A stretch of DNA of 15,848 nt from Lentisphaerota bacterium (GTDB taxonomy: Bacteria > Verrucomicrobiota > Kiritimatiellia > JAAZAB01), in the NCBI GenBank assembly GCA_016182435.1, contig JACPGN010000003.1:1-15848 (forward strand). The letters are read 5' to 3'. The notes below the pieces were generated by a model. That model saw nothing but the letters and a program-made list of their open reading frames with translations. It ran no database searches and was not told the DNA's origin. This document shows, piece after piece, positions 12,551-15,848 of the stretch; the stretch's first letter is position 1; each line of letters begins with the position of its first letter. The translations under genes and the position numbers were made by a program.

Positions 12551-15500
12551 TTAGAATTGCAAGCCGGCTGCGCCGCCTACCGAGCCGCCTGAGGGATTGA
12601 CTTCGTATTTGGCGGGTCCCACATTTCCCGACACGTTTTCCAGCCAGTCATAGCGCGCAAAGGCGCTTAAGTGCAGTCCTTGGTAAATCCACACGCCAAT
12701 CTCAGCCTGCACATAGTAGCCGAATAGATATTCACTATCGCTGGAGCTGTCGTTCCAGTACTTCAATGCCTGCGGTGAGCCGCCATTGCGTGACTCATAG
12801 AGCGTCTCTTCGTAGGTGGCATCCGTTTCCACCAGGTTCAGCGTCGGCCCAGTCGCTCCGACCACATATACCCGCCGATATTTGCCCTTCAGATTCAGGC
12901 CCAGCGACAATGTAGATAAATCCATATCGAGCGATTGCGCGACTGAGTTGTAGGCCCGGTAGGTCTCCACCTCTACCAGCTCGGTGCCCAGTCCGCGCCG
13001 GCTGATGGGCGTCGTATCAATCACCGGCCCCGAGTCGGTCGGATTCCCATGGTAAGGGGCGCTGCCCGGCGTGATTCCCAGCCCGGTAATGTCATAGGTG
13101 TCGCGAACCCAATCCTCATAGGTTTCCCAGCGCTGAAGGTCTTCAAACGTGTTTAATCCCGCTGCCGTTGCCTGGAAGTTCGGCGCCCGCGACAGTCCCA
13201 AGCTCAAGCCGCCTTCCACAAACCGTGTCTGGACCGGGGACCAATCCGCCGCGACCATCAATCCCGCGCTATAGTCGGCATTGTCGCCGTCGGCCCCTTC
13301 TGTCACTGTTACTTTGCGAGTATACTCGCGCGTTACCCGATCCACGCCGGTGAATTCAAGTGTATTGCCCTTTACCTGATTGCCGCTATCGTATCCCCAG
13401 TTCCAGGTGCCGCTATCCAAGTCCGTGAACTCGTCGGATTTCACATACCCGTCATCATAGACCCGGTTGCCCGCATCGTCTATGCGCCCCGCCGGACCTA
13501 CCCAGTGGTCGTCGGTAGATTTCTGTTTAATGGCATAACTGGACGAATAAGAAGTTCCCGTCTTCAGGCGCTGCGCGCCAATTCGCCGGTATAGCCCGCC
13601 AACCACCACGCGCAACTTCTCTTGAGTAAGGTCTTTCCAGGTCAAGGCCACCGGCTTCGCCAGCGCGTCTTTCCGCTTGAGCTCGGCCTGAGCTTTCAGT
13701 TCCGCTGCCTGCCGCGCTTTAGCCGCTTTCCCCGCGTGGCGCTGGGCAAGCTCTTCGGCAAGCTGTTTGGCCGCGACATCGTCTCTGGCTTTCCGCTCGG
13801 CAACTTTAACGGCCTCAACTTCCAAGTCCGCTTTCTGCTCCGCCATCCGTTTCTGGTGTTTGGTTAATACAGCCTTGGCCGCGGAGGTCGCCGCGGCCTT
13901 GTCCTGGACAACATCCTTGGCCTCATCTGATTCTTTTGTCTTGGCCTTAGCCAGCGCCGCCGTCGCCTCCGCCTCCCCCTTCGCCAAGGCGCTTCGGCGG
14001 GACAGGTCTTGCTTGGCCTTGACATCCTTGGCCTCCGCTTTCCTGGCCGCTTGACTCGCCCGCACGGCGTCAACTTCCTTCAAGTCCGCATCGGTCTGGG
14101 CTGACTTGGCCGCGCCGGCCAAAGCCGTGGCTTTAGTTTCCGCGGCCTGCTGATCGGTTATGGCTTTGGTCACTTTAGCCTGATATTCGGTTTCTTGCTT
14201 AGCCAGCGCCGCTACCTTGACTCCCAATGCGGCTTTCTCTTCCGCCAGGTATTTGGCCTTGGACTCGGCGAATAACTTCTCATCGGCAGATTTCCTGGCC
14301 GCGGCTTCCTCGGCCGCTTTCTTCTCGGCCTCCTGTTTGGCTTTCAACTCCGCTTCTTTCTTGGCTTTCTCCTCGGCCTCAGCGCGGGCCTTGGCTTCCG
14401 CTAGCGCTTTCTGCTCATTCGCTTGCTTGGTTTTCAATTCCGCTTCGCGCTTGGCTTTTTCGGCAGCTCGCTGCCCTTCGGCAGCTTTTTTGTCGGCAAG
14501 CTGTTTGGCCGTGACATCGTCTCTGGCTTTACGCTCGGCAACCCTAACGGCCTCGGCTTCCAAGTCCGCTTTCTGCTCCGCCATGCGCTTCTGATGTTTG
14601 GCCAGCACAGCCTTGGCCGCGGAGGTCGCCGCGGCCTTGTCCGCGGATATCCCTTTGGCCTCATCTGATTCTTTTGTCTTGGCCTTAGCCAACGCCGCGG
14701 CTTTCTCGGCGGCTCCTTCCGCCAGCTTCGCCTCCGCCGCGAGCTTGGCCTTCTCATCCTTACTCGCCGCTTTCCTGGCCGCTTGACCCGCCCGCACGGC
14801 GTCAACTTCCTTCAGGTCTGCATCGGTCTGGGCTGACTTGATTGCGCCGGCCAAGGCCGTGGCTTTAGTTTCTGCGGCCTGCTGATCGGTTATGGCTTGG
14901 GTCGCCTTAGCCTGATATTCGGTTTCTTGTTTGGCCAGCGCCGCTACCTTGACTTCCAATGCGGCTTTCTCTTCCGCCAGGTGTTTGGCCTTGGACTCGG
15001 CGAACAACTTCTCATCGGCGGCCTTCCTGGCCGCCGCCTCTTCGGCCGCTTTCTTCTCCGCGTCCGCTTTAGCCTTCAATTCCGCGTCCCGCTTGGCCTT
15101 TTCCATTTCACGAATCTTGGCTTCCGCCTCGGATTTCGCTTTCTGGTCTGCGTCTTTTTTGGCCTTCTCCAGCGCTAAGGCCTGGGCCTTCGAAGCTTCC
15201 TTAGCTTTCCGCTCCTGTTCGGCTTTGGCCTCTTTTTCTGCTTTGGCTGCTTTCTCCGCGCGGCGCTGGGCAAGCTTGTCGGCAAGCTGTTTAGCCGCGA
15301 CATCGTCTCTGGCCTTCCGCTCGGCAACCTTAATGGCTTGGGCTTCCAAATCCGCTTTCTGCTCCGTCATGCGCTTCTGATGTTTGGCCAGCATAGCCTT
15401 TGCGGCGGACGCCGCATCGGCCTTGTCTTCCGCCATCCTCCTGGCTTCATCCGCTTCCTTGGCCTTGGCCTTAGCCAGCGCTGCTGCTTTCGTTTCGGCT

Positions 15501-15848
15501 GTTTGCTGCTCCGCCGCCGCCTGCGTGAGTTTAGCCTGGTATTCGGCTTCTTGCTTGGCCAGCGCGGCAACCTTGATTTCCACGGCGGCCTTCTCCTGAG
15601 CCAGGTATTTGGTCTTGGACTCCTCAAACAATTTCCGCTCGGCCGCTTTCCTGGCCGCGGCTTCATCGTCCGCTTTCTTTTCGATGCTCTGCCTGGCTTT
15701 CAATTCCGCCGCGCGGCTGGCATTCTCGGCCGCCTTTTTGGCTGCGGCTTCATCGTCCGCTTTCTTCTGCGCATCCGCTTTAGCCTTCGATTCCGCGTCT
15801 CTTTGGGCTTTCTCCGCGGCCGAGGCTTGCGCCTCCACGTCGGCCTGC
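12551..15848 (-). CDS. Giant Ala/Lys-rich coiled-coil protein with C-terminal barrel-like domain (partial)
   Basis: At least 1098 residues; the frame is open through the window edge, so the true start and any signal peptide lie outside. The GTG at 15838 is just an internal Val codon. The first ~725 residues are TolA-like helix rich in A, K, E and Q. They form three long repeat units beginning KLF[AE]ESK (15634, 15010 and 14278; residues 69, 277 and 521 counted from 15838), each containing KVAALAKQE-x-EYQAK, KHQKRM-x-EQKADLE and VAERKARDDV. Units 2 and 3 share an extra block (KSAQTDADLKEVDAVRA) that unit 1 lacks. From about residue 738 the sequence changes to alternating hydrophobic strands with many Tyr, Trp, Gly and Asp, and ends GGAAGLQF. 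The C-terminal Phe fits an outer-membrane barrel signal. I infer a periplasm-spanning or surface coiled coil anchored in the outer membrane; the function is unknown. Confidence 0.8.
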   Translation of the reverse strand, partial: QADVEAQASAAEKAQRDAESKAKADAQKKADDEAAAKKAAENASRAAELKARQSIEKKADDEAAARKAAERKLFEESKTKYLAQEKAAVEIKVAALAKQEAEYQAKLTQAAAEQQTAETKAAALAKAKAKEADEARRMAEDKADAASAAKAMLAKHQKRMTEQKADLEAQAIKVAERKARDDVAAKQLADKLAQRRAEKAAKAEKEAKAEQERKAKEASKAQALALEKAKKDADQKAKSEAEAKIREMEKAKRDAELKAKADAEKKAAEEAAARKAADEKLFAESKAKHLAEEKAALEVKVAALAKQETEYQAKATQAITDQQAAETKATALAGAIKSAQTDADLKEVDAVRAGQAARKAASKDEKAKLAAEAKLAEGAAEKAAALAKAKTKESDEAKGISADKAAATSAAKAVLAKHQKRMAEQKADLEAEAVRVAERKARDDVTAKQLADKKAAEGQRAAEKAKREAELKTKQANEQKALAEAKARAEAEEKAKKEAELKAKQEAEKKAAEEAAARKSADEKLFAESKAKYLAEEKAALGVKVAALAKQETEYQAKVTKAITDQQAAETKATALAGAAKSAQTDADLKEVDAVRASQAARKAEAKDVKAKQDLSRRSALAKGEAEATAALAKAKTKESDEAKDVVQDKAAATSAAKAVLTKHQKRMAEQKADLEVEAVKVAERKARDDVAAKQLAEELAQRHAGKAAKARQAAELKAQAELKRKDALAKPVALTWKDLTQEKLRVVVGGLYRRIGAQRLKTGTSYSSSYAIKQKSTDDHWVGPAGRIDDAGNRVYDDGYVKSDEFTDLDSGTWNWGYDSGNQVKGNTLEFTGVDRVTREYTRKVTVTEGADGDNADYSAGLMVAADWSPVQTRFVEGGLSLGLSRAPNFQATAAGLNTFEDLQRWETYEDWVRDTYDITGLGITPGSAPYHGNPTDSGPVIDTTPISRRGLGTELVEVETYRAYNSVAQSLDMDLSTLSLGLNLKGKYRRVYVVGATGPTLNLVETDATYEETLYESRNGGSPQALKYWNDSSSDSEYLFGYYVQAEIGVWIYQGLHLSAFARYDWLENVSGNVGPAKYEVNPSGGSVGGAAGLQF
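13640..15634 (-). repeat. Three long intragenic repeat units in the coiled-coil gene
   Basis: The units run approximately 15634-15011, 15010-14279 and 14278-13640 (about 624, 732 and 640 bases). The string GACATCGTCTCTGGC occurs in all three (13775, 14513 and 15299), and long stretches of units 2 and 3 are nearly identical in DNA. Such repeats invite recombination and copy-number change, and are a risk for short-read assembly. Confidence 0.8.

Noticed and set aside
13622..15599. Several Ser/Ala/Leu-rich plus-strand frames opposite the coiled-coil gene (e.g. 14217-14594, 14931-15380)
   Set aside because: They are antisense shadows of the Ala/Lys-rich repeats; their repetition simply mirrors the coding strand.
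12551..15848. Coiled-coil gene as TolA
   Set aside because: TolA has an N-terminal membrane anchor and a distinct C-terminal domain. Here the C-terminus is strand-rich with a terminal Phe, and no tol-pal genes are visible.

Overview
This GC-rich window (roughly 57-60% GC by eye) looks like chromosomal DNA from an uncultured Gram-negative bacterium. The PVC superphylum (Verrucomicrobiota, Kiritimatiellota or Lentisphaerota type) is my best guess. That rests on RHS/YD-repeat protein, REP-associated tyrosine transposase, a nucleotidyltransferase plus small-protein pair, an Ala/Lys-rich coiled-coil protein with a probable outer-membrane barrel, and very abundant dispersed palindromes, including the one read as GTGFQPV. 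It is an inference; no marker gene fixes the phylum.

Layout. 43-1044 (-): ornithine carbamoyltransferase. 1045-1444: hairpin-rich spacer with an 11-C run. 1445-2132 (+): nucleotidyltransferase and an overlapping 61-aa protein, a candidate two-gene module. 2221-4974 and 5296-9006 (+): a two-subunit helicase-nuclease of AddAB/RecB type. The first protein is an inactive-helicase/nuclease subunit with the four iron-sulfur cysteines; the second is an active UvrD-type helicase with a RecB-type nuclease. A 321-bp repeat-filled spacer separates them. 9107-10010 (-): SAM-dependent rRNA-methyltransferase-like gene, convergent with the helicase and broken near 9420. 10156-11605: a REP-type transposase element whose transposase carries a DnaA-like C-terminal domain, flanked by inverted and direct repeats. 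11606-12550 (-): RHS fragment truncated at both ends. 12551-15848 (-): large three-unit coiled-coil protein with a C-terminal barrel-like domain, running off the window.

The most unusual theme is that short palindromic, hairpin-forming repeats lie not only between genes but inside genes, in frame. There are two insertions in the AddA-like helicase (about 87 and 30 codons), one in the methyltransferase (about 26 codons), three repeat-derived peptides in the RHS fragment, and probably one at the N-terminus of the AddB-like protein. The peptide PPKAA or PPKEA occurs three times across the AddB-like and AddA-like proteins, because the same palindrome is read in the same frame. This resembles the protein-inserted palindromic elements of Rickettsia (RPEs), here with several element families at once. 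I consider it the best candidate for a poorly described system in this window.
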